A stretch of 64,000 nt of DNA from contig CACRXP010000017.1 in assembly GCA_902702965.1 (NCBI GenBank), forward strand, positions 1,316-65,315. Direction: 5' to 3'. How positions within the stretch are numbered: position 1 is the first letter of the stretch; the number at the start of each line of letters is the position of its first letter. Of this stretch, positions 22,465-33,010 are shown in pieces. Made by a program: the position numbers and the translations under genes. Below the pieces are notes generated by a model. The model saw only the letters and a list, made by a program, of their open reading frames with translations, searched no databases and was not told the DNA's origin. Origin of the DNA: Spirometra erinaceieuropaei. Lineage: Eukaryota; Platyhelminthes; Cestoda; Diphyllobothriidea; Diphyllobothriidae.

Positions 22465-24447
22465 GTATGCATATAACACTTTTTATACGAATCAAAAAGC
22501 ATTTATTAACTTAAGTGTTGCTATAATCTCATTGTCGATTGATGTTATGACGAAATAACGTTAGCATAGAAACTACATTTTAAAAAAATGAGAAAATTAG
22601 TGTGACGGTTCCTTATTTTCCTAAACTTTATGCAGTCTATTCAAACTATACACGTTAATGCAGACGACGAGTGAGAAGTCCAGTATTAACCTATTTACAT
22701 TCGTCAACCGGTCTTAGACAAATACAAGTCTTAATGATCCCGAATTTCGATATGAATTTTTGTCATCGAAGGTTTGTAAGCCCAAGCCCTAACCCTATGC
22801 AATAGAGCCTTTACGCTGGCATTTGTGAGCTCACATATTCCTTCAGCATATGCACTTATGTGTATTAAAAATGGACATCCTAGCGCATGTAAGTATTAAG
22901 GATAAAAATCTCATCGGAATCCCCCATACATTAAGAATTGATACGCGCCTTCGAGAAACTGCGGAAATACCCCTAAATAGAAATGAAACACAAATCGGGG
23001 ACTACTTTACGCATACAGCTTGCACACTTTAAGAACAGATTTGCATGACTCGATATAGAAGATGTTGTCTGAAAAATCCCATGAGTCGCTTGTGATGCAA
23101 AGAATCAAGGCTAAACTCTGGAGTCAATCTGTTTCTGTACGTGGCCCATTCGTCAAAAGATTTGCTTGGCTCGGTGCTGAAATGCATCTCGATAAGTGTT
23201 CTTTCGTTTCTAAAGAGCATTCCCTCTTTCTTGTAGATTTTTATAAATACATGCCGACGTTCACGTAGATGCGTAGTTTAGATAAATTATTTAGTTCTTA
23301 ATCACCCATGGCAGAAGACGAACAAAAACAACAAGCAATTTCATGGAAAGCGCTGTGTTCATGCTGACGTTTCGTAGACTTGTCGATTTACATCCCCATG
23401 GTCGTGGGAGGTCTGTTCCTGCTGATATGGACTTGTTCTGCCTTGATAGTGTCCTCGTCTGTGAATTTTCCTGCTCTCATCTCACTCTGTACCAAGAGAC
23501 GGTTCTGTTCGAGTACGTAAAGTTCAGCACACGAGATGGTTAAACTGAGGACTTTATTGCATCCTTCGACTCTGCGTTCCAGATGTGTGAGGCAGGTGGG
23601 AATTTTGAAAATGTCTTGCAGCAGCAAGTGGCGATTTTACTACTTCAGCAAAAATGTCAAATGACGATTTCTACAGCATAAAATCAAGGACATATGAGGA
23701 TACAAAATTGAACGTTATTGTTACCTTGGCCGTCGGCAGGCAGCACACGGCAAACGAAATTTATACAGTTGCGAACTGGACCAAACAGAGCCATCTCTTG
23801 ATGGACAGGGGATCTCATCTGCTATGGAATGCTAATGAGTCCAACAAGCTCGCGAACAGCATAAACAATAACGTCGGCGAATTGAGAAAATCGGGCCCGA
23901 ATAAAAGGGAGAGAACTGGACAAAATGACCACTGTGTTCATATTTATGTGCACTGCAAGAAAATTAATCCCCACTATCGAAATGGGTACAAGGAAAGCGT
24001 GATTATTTGATAATACTAACAATATCGCTAGTTTGTTTGACGAGTTTCACGCGGTGTTCAGCACGCGGTGATAGCGTTTGCTCAAATTTTCATGGACATT
24101 TCATAGCTGGCCTCAATAAGCTATTTTCCTCAAGCTTGGGTCAAAAGTATTCACACGTTGAGATTCGATAGTTATTTGCTCCAAACTTATTCGAGGCTGA
24201 TTTTAATTAAAGTATATATAACGCTGATCAGCATGCACTTACCAATGACATAATTAATAAGTAGTTTTCTTTCGCATTACATGCAATTTTCGGGATAGTT
24301 GTCAGTGTAACTTGTCATTATACGCACCCAGATGCTGAACGGATTAAAGCGACATGGACACAGCGGTGTACGATTGAATACTTGTCCTAACTTATGCATA
24401 TTGCTTTATAATTGTCAAACAGGGAATTTGGTTTTTGTCTATTCCAG

Positions 24448-24738
24448 ATAAAGTCGGGTATCCATCGCGTGTATCTGACGAGAGATCTGATGTACGTTGA
24501 TCTGCAGAATGTTGTTGCAGAAGCAGAAGTACACTATTTTTACGGGGCCGGACAAACTCGAGGAACCCTGCGAGCTACAGGGCTGCAGTTCACCAGCTTG
24601 ACTGACATAAAGAGATTGCAAGATGCCATGGAATCACTGCGCAAAATGAATACATGGAGACGATCTGCTCTGTCAGTTTTCGAAAACCTTGCGGTTCAGG
24701 CATTTTTAAATGCTCCGGTGATGGCGTGCGTCCTATAG
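24448..24738 (+). CDS. Family copy 2, exon B, terminal (unknown protein)
   Basis: 96 codons plus stop, entered in phase 0 after TTGTCTATTCCAG. Motifs are R-V-Y at 7-9, Y-V-D-L-Q-N-V-V at 16-23, Y-G-A-G-Q-T-R-G-T at 32-40, L-Q-F-T-S-L-T-D at 46-53, Trp70-Arg-Arg-Ser-Ala, then a helix to Cys94-Val-Leu. Copy 3 shares more than half of all residues without a gap; copies 1 and 4 share the frame, the Trp and the terminal cysteine. With exon A this completes a domain of about 180 residues with four shared cysteines. Confidence 0.88.
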   Translation: MKSGIHRVYLTRDLMYVDLQNVVAEAEVHYFYGAGQTRGTLRATGLQFTSLTDIKRLQDAMESLRKMNTWRRSALSVFENLAVQAFLNAPVMACVL

Positions 24739-26224
24739 ATACATTTTGTCTTTTATACTGGCCTGGACAGTTCTGTATTACATCGCTTTACAAAAAGCCT
24801 TGGTTTCTTTGAGGCACTTCCTGCCAGGAATTGGCGGCCTGCGACAAAGTTCAACGGGGCAAAATCACTAGATACTGTTATTTCCCTCTCTCGATGACCC
24901 AGAAATTTATTAAAGCCGGCTGTGTACAAAGACTTACTAAAAGTGTGATATAGGTTTATGTGACATCTAAAGGAGCAAAAATTAACCAGAAGATGCCGTT
25001 TGCCCGAGTTTGATTTGCATTACGCAGCAACGTTGCACATTACAATAGCTACTGAACAGAAACTTCTGATATAACAATTCTATTCACCTGGTATTTTTAA
25101 GTAACAAGAATGGCAAAGTAAAGTTTTATCGAGTGGATTTGTGTATTTAAATGCCGCGTGGAAAGTTTAAGGCGAAAAATTTTGACCAATTACTTTCATG
25201 TACTGCTAACCACCGCGCGACTCCGCGGAATGTCTGAAGTCATTTGGAATGTTGCGTCCTGTTACCCATGAAGACGTAATGGTTGCATTTTTTGGTTAAC
25301 GGGAAACCTGGCATCGTATGCAAACTGGCTCTAAGTGTACTAATAAGCAAATTTGTTCTTGGCAAACTGGAAGTCCTGGAAATCATTGCAGGGATTCCTG
25401 GTTACTAACTTGCAGAATTCATCCTTCCAGAAAGCGGATAACTAAAGCAAAGTGTGCAGCCGGCTGTACAACCTTCAAAAACGGTTGTTTACCAGGTAAT
25501 AGTTCCTACAAAATCGAAAGACGAGTTTCCGAGGTCAAGTTGGTTAGGTCGCCGCATGTCACTTCTCTCCAACTTTGCATTTCTTAATGTCATCTACATG
25601 ACCTGTCTTTATACTGCGGTGCTCAGTTTAATGCTCTAAAATCCATGTCCGTCTATCATTGGTCAATGGCTGCAGAGAAAGATTGCCACTCTAATACCAA
25701 TCGAAGGGCTGCTTAACTGACTGTTTTCCTGGTAAATCGCCACGCGAACAAAATAAACCTCAGGAAGTGACACTGACACTTTCTCACTCAAACTGCATGC
25801 AACTGAATCCGGATACTAGAAGGTCCCACAGGTTTTGCCTTTAAATCAATGATCGACAACGATTGACCATCGGATGTGATATGTTAAAAAAGATCTCAGA
25901 CCTCAATGCGTACTGGATGTGGGTTTCCGCTCACTACCGGCTCTTTTCCTTGTTGCATGGGTTTTATTTTGCAGGTGATCCGAAACAGAAGTACGCCAGT
26001 TCAGATAATACAGTGACGGTAGGTCAGGTGAGACATTTGTCCGCTTGGAGATGTTTTTGAGTTTGCTGTTCTGTGATCCGGGATATTGTCTGAGCTAAAA
26101 GATTTTCAGTTGAAAAACATTTTACCAACCTCCGTGCCATTTTTACAGAAAGTGAAAATCTGAAGAACGAATGTGCATGTAGTCGACATCATTTGCAAAA
26201 CATTACCATGTATTCTACTCAGAA
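24739..26224. other. Intergenic downstream of family copy 2
   Basis: A plus-strand frame at 25318-25587 carries several cysteines but has no homologue in the window, and an overlapping frame at 25454-25639 competes with it. No gene is supported. Confidence 0.4.
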
Positions 26225-26420
26225 CCCATGCTATCTTTGCTGTTTCCTTACTCATGGTGCCCTTTGAATATCATGCATTTTTTCTTTGATTTTCGATGCC
26301 AATTATCTGTGATTGTATTTCAAGGAAAACATGCGTATAAATATTTATTCACTCTCTCCTTCGGTAGCAAATTAAGTGTTTATTTAATTATATCCTCTAC
26401 TCTCGGGTATAATTCGCCAC
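26225..26420 (+). mobile_element. Fragment of the snap-back TA element
   Basis: Matches the middle of the left arm of the complete copies: TTTTCGATGCC, then GGAAAACATGCGTATAAATA, CTTCGGTAG and a GGGTATAATTCG motif. Both termini are absent. The frame at 26228-26560 is this repeat. Confidence 0.65.
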
Positions 26421-27519
26421 TTTTTGTCAGGAAAACGCGGTCCTACCGTCAATCCAAGGCGCAATACTATGAGGCTGCATACACGAAATATGTGCGCCGA
26501 TGGTTTTTGTTTGTCACTGCACCAGATGTTACAGAAGGCAGAAAAATGAAACCAAGTTGACCATTAGGGCTACCGCCCTACCATCACTAAGGTGATGCCA
26601 GCGTTTGTAAGATGTGACAGATTAAAACAGTGTGAACACGTGGTGGATTTGGAGTCTAACACAGCGCTCAGCTGGTATCGCGCAGCCTCGCCGTATGCGC
26701 AACCGCCATTATCAAGGAAAGCAGGCAACTTGGCGGCGGGGAAGCGAAGTGCAGATTGAAGGAACAATGGTCAGCAGAATAAAATACAATTTCAGAGGGA
26801 CGCGAAAGTAGCACTGGGTACTAGGCATATTCAATACCTCACAGAAAAAGGACGTGTTTGTGCAAGCCCGTAACAGGAGTTGGCCGTCCCTTAGAACCGT
26901 CATGAAGAAATGGGTCATTATGGACGAATGCAAGACATATAGTGTCCTTATTACAGAAAGACACAATCAACACACTGTTAGCCACTCCAGGAATTTTGTG
27001 GATTGTGAAACAGGCCGTCACGTAAACGCTATCGAGGCTGACGATGAAACTGAGTGAAATAAAGTTGGTCTCCGGAAAGTCTACGTGGACTTATCTAGAT
27101 AAAGCCCAATTCAGAATATGGATCCGTCTCGACCAAAGCGATCTGGGTGTGGGCTGTAATGCCCTTCTTCTATATCTTGCGTAGGCGTTTTCGGTTAAGA
27201 CGAAAACCCGATACCGAAGTATTTTCAACAGGTAACAGAGCCCTTTGGAGAAAGGCAATTTAAACAAAGTGATGACGTTTTTTAAATTATATAAATATTC
27301 CTTGTCCGTGCACGCAGTAAAAGCGGCTGCGATATTTGTGGCAGGATAAAGGTGGTCGCAGAAAGCGACATGTTTACCGAAACCGAAACCTATACCAGAA
27401 ATTGCAAATGACAGATTCTGTGTCAGCAACGCTGATAATCCCATCGGCTCACGGTAAAGCCACGCTATGAAACCACACGTCAGGTCTGGTGGCAAGTGGA
27501 TACTAACGCCAGAAGATTG
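26421..27519. other. No gene supported
   Basis: Overlapping short frames on both strands, the longest being minus 27091-27495 (134 codons). None shows a domain or splice signals that I can defend. Nothing was matched to the repeats elsewhere. Confidence 0.4.
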
Positions 27520-28460
27520 GGGTGTTAAAACCCTTATTATGGATTCTTACCTATCGAAAGATTAACTGAACCTACCAAGGAACAGAAAAAAATCCCTAGA
27601 AGAAACCCTTTACGAAAGACTTCCTCGTGGGGGTGCAGCGACTCACCAGACCGCATCTTTGTCGCAGCCGCTGAAAAAAACTCTGCTGAACATATGGCCA
27701 GTACTGATGAAAACTTCTTCTAAGGTTAACTGGAGCCCAGGCGCCTATGAGAAGAAAACCCCAGCAACGGATAGCTGTTTATCGAAAATTAAACTAAATC
27801 TAGCCCAGTTTTGGGAAGAAAACCCCCACTACATCCCTTCACGAAAGATTTCCATTTAGGAGTTTTGCGGTGACTGAACGAAGGGCAATGTTGTTGAGCT
27901 GGTAAAGCAACTCTGTGGACGTTTTGAATTTTCAATGATCAAAAGTTGAACGGAAGCTAACGAGCATTGGGGTCAGAAAATATCTAGTACCTGCCGTTTA
28001 CAAAAGCCTTCCATGTGGGGATGCGGTTATCGAACGGAAGTCATCGATGTCTTACCCGCTAAAGGCAACATTGTTGAACCTGGTTCTTGTATTGATGACG
28101 TATTGACAGGATGGAGGAAATAAGACTGCTTATATGGACGGCATGCTATCGAAAGTTAAACCAAACATAAGAAGGGAAGAGGAACATCTAAGGAGCATGC
28201 CGTTTACGAAAGATTGCCCTATGGGGGAGCAGGGACTGAAAGGATGGTATCGTTACCGTAGCCACTAAAGGCGGCGCTGTTGTGCCTGTGGACGGTATTG
28301 ATGGTAAATCGAACCCCAGGGGATAGCGGGAACAAAATTATTTGTATGGATGGCAATGTATAGGAGGGCACCCAAAGCGTGACGGCGTTGGGGGAAGAAA
28401 ACCCCGTAGCACTTGCCTTCGTAAAGGATTTCCGTTTAGGTCTGCGATGACCGAATGAAT
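27520..28460. repeat. Degenerate satellite-like tandem array (units about 165-230 bp)
   Basis: Two landmarks recur in the same order. One is ACGAAAGATTtCC followed by a G-rich segment and GACTGA-like sequence, at 27612, 27841, 28000, 28206 and 28421. The other is ATGGAtgGC...TATCGAAAGTTAAAC, near 27540, 27775, 28125 and weakly near 28345. About five units can be laid out, with diverged sequence and unequal length. It lies just downstream of family copy 3. No coding role is evident. Confidence 0.7.
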
Positions 28461-28655
28461 GGCATCCCCGCAGTACCTGGTGAAGCAACGCTACTGTTCA
28501 GAAGGCAGCAATATGTAATGTGCAGTACTGCCCCCTGCTGGGATTTTGTCTTACGAAACCAATTCTGTACCAGGTATCCGGAAAGTAAATAAATGTTTTA
28601 ATGCGAAGTATCGTAATATTGCACTACCATGACCCAACTACAATACAGCATGAAA

Positions 28656-28946
28656 TTATATAGTGCATGACACTGCTGGAGAATTTAAAATGGCCTGCGT
28701 CGCAAGGTTTTCGAGTATGGACACGGCAGATCGTCTCCACATGTTCATTATATGCACTGCTTCCATCGTATGCTGCAAGGTCTTGACATCAGTCAAGCTG
28801 GTGAATTGTAGCCTCGTAGATCGCACCGTTCCTCGACCTTGTCCAGAGCCGTAAACATAATGAATTTCAGTTACTGCGACAACGTTCTGCAAGTAAACAT
28901 AGATCAAGTCCTTAGGCGTATACACCCGAAGGAGATTCTGATGTGC
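28656..28946 (-). CDS. Family copy 3, exon B, terminal (unknown protein)
   Basis: 96 codons plus stop, phase 0 entry after CCCTGTTTCATTAAAG. Ungapped and more than half identical to copy 2: L-Q-N-V-V, Y-G-S-G-Q-G-R-G-T, L-Q-F-T-S-L-T-D, M-W-R-R-S-A, E-N-L-A-T-Q-A, Cys94-Thr-Ile at the end. This and exon A at 31873-32132 form the best-matched pair with copy 2, suggesting a relatively recent duplication in opposite orientation. Confidence 0.88.
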   Translation of the reverse strand, partial: AHQNLLRVYTPKDLIYVYLQNVVAVTEIHYVYGSGQGRGTVRSTRLQFTSLTDVKTLQHTMEAVHIMNMWRRSAVSILENLATQAILNSPAVSCTI

Positions 28947-29469
28947 CTTTAATGAAACAGGGAATAAGGCATTCGTTTGACAGATATAAAACACTGAATG
29001 AATTTATAAAAGCATCCAAGTGAACGCGCGTAGTTATGCTTGGTTGCGTTTTCACGTTGAACTGAAGCATTCAATTAAATTTTATAAAGAGCTTAAAATA
29101 GACAACGCATTATATTCATTTGAAGCTAAGACTATTTAAACAAAAGCATGAAATAAAAAGAGAGACACCATTTTTTAAGTTATCATATATGAGTTGAAAT
29201 TGACCTCCTGTACAGATACAGTAATTGTGTACATTCATAAAGATGATTGGTCATTATCATGCAGAAATCGTTCACTGCTCTATAAACAGGACAAATGTCT
29301 ATACGCTACTGTTGATATCGTTAATATTTGAAAGCCTGGTTACGTACATCGTATGGCAGTTGCAAACTGCAATGGCTGACGAGTACGCCGTCTTGAAGCA
29401 GATGCAGCCCTACCACTTGTCGAATCTTAACGAATCCGAAGGAACTGAGAGTTCTAGTTCCTGTATCCT

Positions 29470-30790
29470 ACTCCGATTTGGTCGCTGTAATCATTGTGGT
29501 TAAGGAGTCCAATGGCTCTATCCGCATTTGTGCTGACTTCTACACCAGCCCAATGACGCGCCGATGCTGAACTGATATGCAATGCCGTTTCCGGCTAATG
29601 ATTTTACCCTACTGAACGCCGATCATGTATGCACCTTGAACGCTAACCCCTGCGGAGGAGAACGACGAGCAAATTGACAAAGATAATCTTGCCCTCATGT
29701 TTGTCGACAAGAAGTTCCACAAACTGTTGTATGGTCGCTATTTCGTGTTGTTGGCGGATCACAAACCATCGCCGTCAATCTTCATTTCGTAGAAGGACAT
29801 TCATGTGTGTTCAGTCGGCCGACCTTAGCGATGTGTAACCATTCTTCTTAGTGACAGTATTCGACATTCACTATTGCCGTACTAACGATGTTGGACAGGC
29901 TGGCGCCCTTTCTCGCCTCATCTGCAATTTGCAGGAACCTGAGGAAGATATTGTGATTGCCGCTATTTCGATTGAGGACGATGTGCGCCGTCTCCTCACA
30001 GATGCCATACAGGGTATCTCTGTCACAACCGCGGACATCTGACATCAGCGCGACTGAACAGGATCCTGACCTCCGTCAGGCCATCACATACGGGCAGACC
30101 TGCTGGCCGACCACTGCTCTCGCTAGCGATCTTCGCCGACTCTTCCTCTACCGAGCATCGCTGGTCGGGTGTGTACAGCAACATCGGCCACCAGGTTCAA
30201 CACTGTCCTCTATCTAAGCAGGCTGCCAAGATGTAGCCTCGTCAGCCGCCAATACCCTGCCAACCACCGGAGAAGCCTTGGACACACGTGCCTATCAACT
30301 TTGCTGGTTCGCTTAACGGAGTCTCCTACATAATCTTGGTTAACGCCTACGCTATGTGGCCTCAGATTGATCAGCTGAATCTAGCGACCACATCTGCCAC
30401 CATGGCCTTTCTACAAGGCATCTTAAGCCAACATGGGTTACTGGATGTCCTGGTTTCAGATATTGGCTCTCAGTTTACTTCGTCGATGTTTGAAGATTTC
30501 TGCCGCCAGCATAACATTTGGCATCATTGCTTCCTGTCCTACTATCATTAGTCAAAATGTCAGACGGATCGTTTTATCAACATTTTTAGGAGAACCCTCT
30601 TGAAAGCTCGTGGGGAGGGCATAACGGACGAGATAGTTGAGGTGTTCCTGTTTTCCTACTGGACAACGCCGAACCCCGCGTTGCCTGATGGCGTCTCTCC
30701 TACCGAGGCTCTGATGGGCCGAAAACTGCGTAAAACGTTTCATGCACTCGGTTCTACCGGCGTGCAGCCCGTGCAGACTGGAGGTGTTCG
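29470..30790 (+). mobile_element. Ty3/gypsy retrotransposon pol remnant
   Basis: 29480-29560 reads as the start of the reverse transcriptase (V-V-K-E-S-N-G-S-I-R-I-C-A-D-F). The polymerase core is then missing and 29690-29770 resumes as an RNase H-like piece (F-V-L-L-A-D-H-K-P). The integrase follows from about 30270: W-T-H-V-P-I-N-F-A-G, then L-D-V-L-V-S-D-I-G-S-Q-F-T-S, where Asp is kept and the usual D-N-G reads D-I-G, and P-S-L-P-D-G-V-type C-terminal motifs to 30790. Stops at 30549 and elsewhere and the internal deletion make it dead. It sits antisense inside the intron of family copy 3. No long terminal repeats were recognised. Confidence 0.8.
30288..30551 (+). pseudogene. Ty3/gypsy integrase core fragment
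   Basis: Open for 87 codons. It contains the integrase catalytic-core pattern: a hydrophobic strand, S-A-T-M-A-F-L-Q-G, then V-S-D-x-G-S-Q-F-T-S and F-C-R-Q-H-N-I. The frame stops where the conserved P-x-S-N-G-x-x-E region should begin; 30552-30590 continues in a damaged form. Not functional. Confidence 0.75.
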
Positions 30791-31872
30791 TTTGTGCATT
30801 GACTTTCCAAATTCGCTGGAATCAATTAACGAGAGAAACGATCCCAAAGGATACCATTTCTCAACTTCTGAAATTTTGCATCCTTATTATGAGTCTAGAA
30901 ACTCTGCTAAATTATCGATTGATGTTTAGCAGTCTCCGTCAAGTGGTAGGCTTTTATGGAATAACTATTTAGAAAACTTCATATGGGGTGTATCGATTAT
31001 ACAAACTATTGGGTGCAGTGGCGCCTCGGTCTTTTCGGTTCATGATTATCGGTATGTGATTTTCGGCTCAGTTTCTTGCAGGAATAAGCTATTTTCCATT
31101 GATAATTGCTTCTACCCTGTAAGATGCTAAGTCTTTTGTTAGAATGTGTAGTAAGTAACTTGACACTTGATTAATATGCTAACACCGACAACGTCCTCTC
31201 GTTGTTGTCTGCATTGTTTACAGTCGCGATTAAGCCCCCTTTAGCAGTTGCATGTATAACAGCTTGTTAATAGTTTTTGCGTTTTAAGAATTTTCATTTT
31301 AACGATAGTGCAACTTCAGTGTGACTCTAAACATCACTTATTATTCGCCGGTCCAATAAGTAGCTCAAGTAATTTGTGGATCCCAAATCCTATCATCAAC
31401 CGGAAAGCATTGATTGCAATATCTTAGAAAACACCATTTTTTAATATTGTAAGGCTTCTTGTAGACAGATTTACAGTCTTCGTCTTTAATTCCTCCCTTG
31501 TCTAAAAAACATTTCCCTTCTGTTCTTAGATGTGCAAAGCACATGCAATCGTTTTAATTGGAGATCAAAGTAGTTGAGAACGCAGAATGGGTCCTTTCTC
31601 GTCATTTTTTACATCTACAGTGAGCATCGAATGCCAACGCACAGAGCACGCTTTGGCCTCTACGAAATGTAATTTGATATCCCTGGGTAATTCTTACTGC
31701 AGATGACATCTAGACAGTTCTCCTCATGTGCATATTCCACATGAACTGGACGCATATTAGGAATAGTAACACTGACTGCTAATTATATCTAGCAGATCCT
31801 TAAACATTTTCAGTCCAGTAGATACAGCATTCGTCAGTGTACATGAAATTGGTTGGATTGCAATGTGCGTAC
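30791..31872. other. Intron of family copy 3, no further feature
   Basis: Continuation of the copy 3 intron between the gypsy remnant and exon A. Nothing recognisable. Confidence 0.5.
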
Positions 31873-32132
31873 CATACGATGAAGTTCAAATTCGACACTA
31901 GAGAAGGTAAGGTTGCATGCGATTTCGTAGTACTTTGCTTCCGAAACGCGATCAACATAGCAGCATTGATATACTTGTGGATTAGCTGCTGTTGTCATAA
32001 GAAGCTGTATTTTGCCTTCCAGGTTATATGACATAGAAGCTATGAATGCGCAGGAATCATCGAACCGTTTCTGAACAAATTCGTACAAGTGGAATCCATT
32101 CTCTGATCCCGGACAATGCGGACCGGTTTCAA
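31873..32132 (-). CDS. Family copy 3, exon A (unknown protein)
   Basis: 86 codons: phase 1 entry after TTCCTTTTATGAG, phase 0 exit at ATG|GTACGC. It has two extra residues before the first cysteine, then Cys-Pro-Gly-Ser, F-V-Q-K-R-F, N-P-Q-V-Y-Q-C, S-E-A-K-Y-Y and A-C-N-L-T-F-S-S-V aligning to copy 2 without a gap. An extra Cys follows the third cysteine position (Q-C-C). The intron to exon B is about 2.9 kb and houses the gypsy remnant. A PLE has inserted just upstream (32.4-33.0 kb), so the 5' exons, if any, lie beyond it. Confidence 0.86.
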
Positions 32133-32399
32133 CTCATAAAAGGAAAACAGATACCTAGTATAACCACTCGTCAACATAAAATATGTAGCATATAGTTTCC
32201 AACTATATGAGTTCGTTTAGACACAGATGGCAGGCAGGGGGTTTCACGCAACACAAGATTCTGCAACACATCATGTGGTGAGAATTAGACAGGATTATGC
32301 CAAAATGCATTTCTTAAAGCAAACGGTTAGTCCAGAAGTAAAACCTCCGAGTAAAAGAACCCATAATCGCCGCCGATATCGATCTCGAACAGGCACTCG

Positions 32400-32837
32400 G
32401 TGTCAAAAATTAGTTCGACAGCGACCATGCGCAGCAAAATCATGCAAGTGAAGGATCGCCTAGACGTGGGTGAACAATCGGGCGTCGTCTATCAGATCCC
32501 ATGTCGGGACTGCCCTCGCCACTACACTGGACAAACCGGACGACGACTTAGCTCACGAATAACGGAGCACAAACGGGCGGTCCGGAGAGGCGACCCGTTG
32601 TCTCAGGTCGCCACTCACACCCTGGAGGAAGGCCACGAATTCAACTTTGCGAGCACGCGGACAGTGGCGCGGGCCAGCAATAAGACAGGACGAGAACTGT
32701 TAAAGGTCTGGGTGTCTGACACCAACGCTATCAACAGGCACGTTGATATACCCCCCTGCTATCACGCGCTCCGTTCCCGCGGCCAAGGGGCGAGACCCAA
32801 TTTTCAGCCAAGGGTGCACGCAGTCACGCCACCGTGA
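32400..32837 (+). pseudogene. PLE GIY-YIG endonuclease domain (5'-truncated)
   Basis: Uninterrupted frame to a TGA at 32835. It reads G-V-V-Y-Q-I-P-C-x-x-C, then H-Y-T-G-Q-T-G-R-R-L with the catalytic-type Arg, I-T-E-H, and later S-D-T-N-A-I-N-R-H-V-D-I. These are the GIY, YIG, Arg and Glu positions of the PLE-type nuclease with a Cys-x-x-Cys between them. Two more frames here (minus 46951-47451 and 56320-56790) belong to the same branch. Without the reverse transcriptase and a start, it cannot act on its own. Confidence 0.82.
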
Positions 32838-32949
32838 GACGGCGTGGGACGCAACTTATCGCGAATACCACCCTCTGCACTCATATCTCCCCCCCCCTTC
32901 ATGGCGTGACTACAAAAATCACTCATTTGATGTTGCCTTCTCACAGTCT

Positions 32950-32981
32950 CTGACGATGGCCTCCTGTACGAGACCGAAAGC
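32950..32981 (+). ncRNA. Hammerhead-like motif at a PLE 3' end
   Basis: CTGACGA, a hairpin GGCCTC-CTGTAC-GAGACC-type (five of six pairs), then GAAAG, then CTCAGACTAATAAA. It lies 112 bases after the GIY-YIG stop. The CUGANGA - stem II - GAAA order matches the hammerhead core; stems I and III were not established. Confidence 0.5.
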
Positions 32982-33010
32982 TCAGACTAATAAACCCACT
33001 GTCCCAGAGA

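Larger units (their letters stand above)
32370..33010 (+). mobile_element. 5'-truncated Penelope-like element (GIY-YIG and terminus)
   Basis: Carries only the C-terminal GIY-YIG endonuclease region and the 3' end of a PLE, including a hammerhead-like motif at 32950-32981. The reverse transcriptase is missing, as is common for 5'-truncated copies. It lies just upstream of family copy 3 exon A, on the opposite strand. Confidence 0.82.

Noticed and set aside
27520..28460. CRISPR-like array
   Set aside because: Repeats are long, degenerate and unevenly spaced, with no constant spacer size and no cas genes; the window is eukaryotic.
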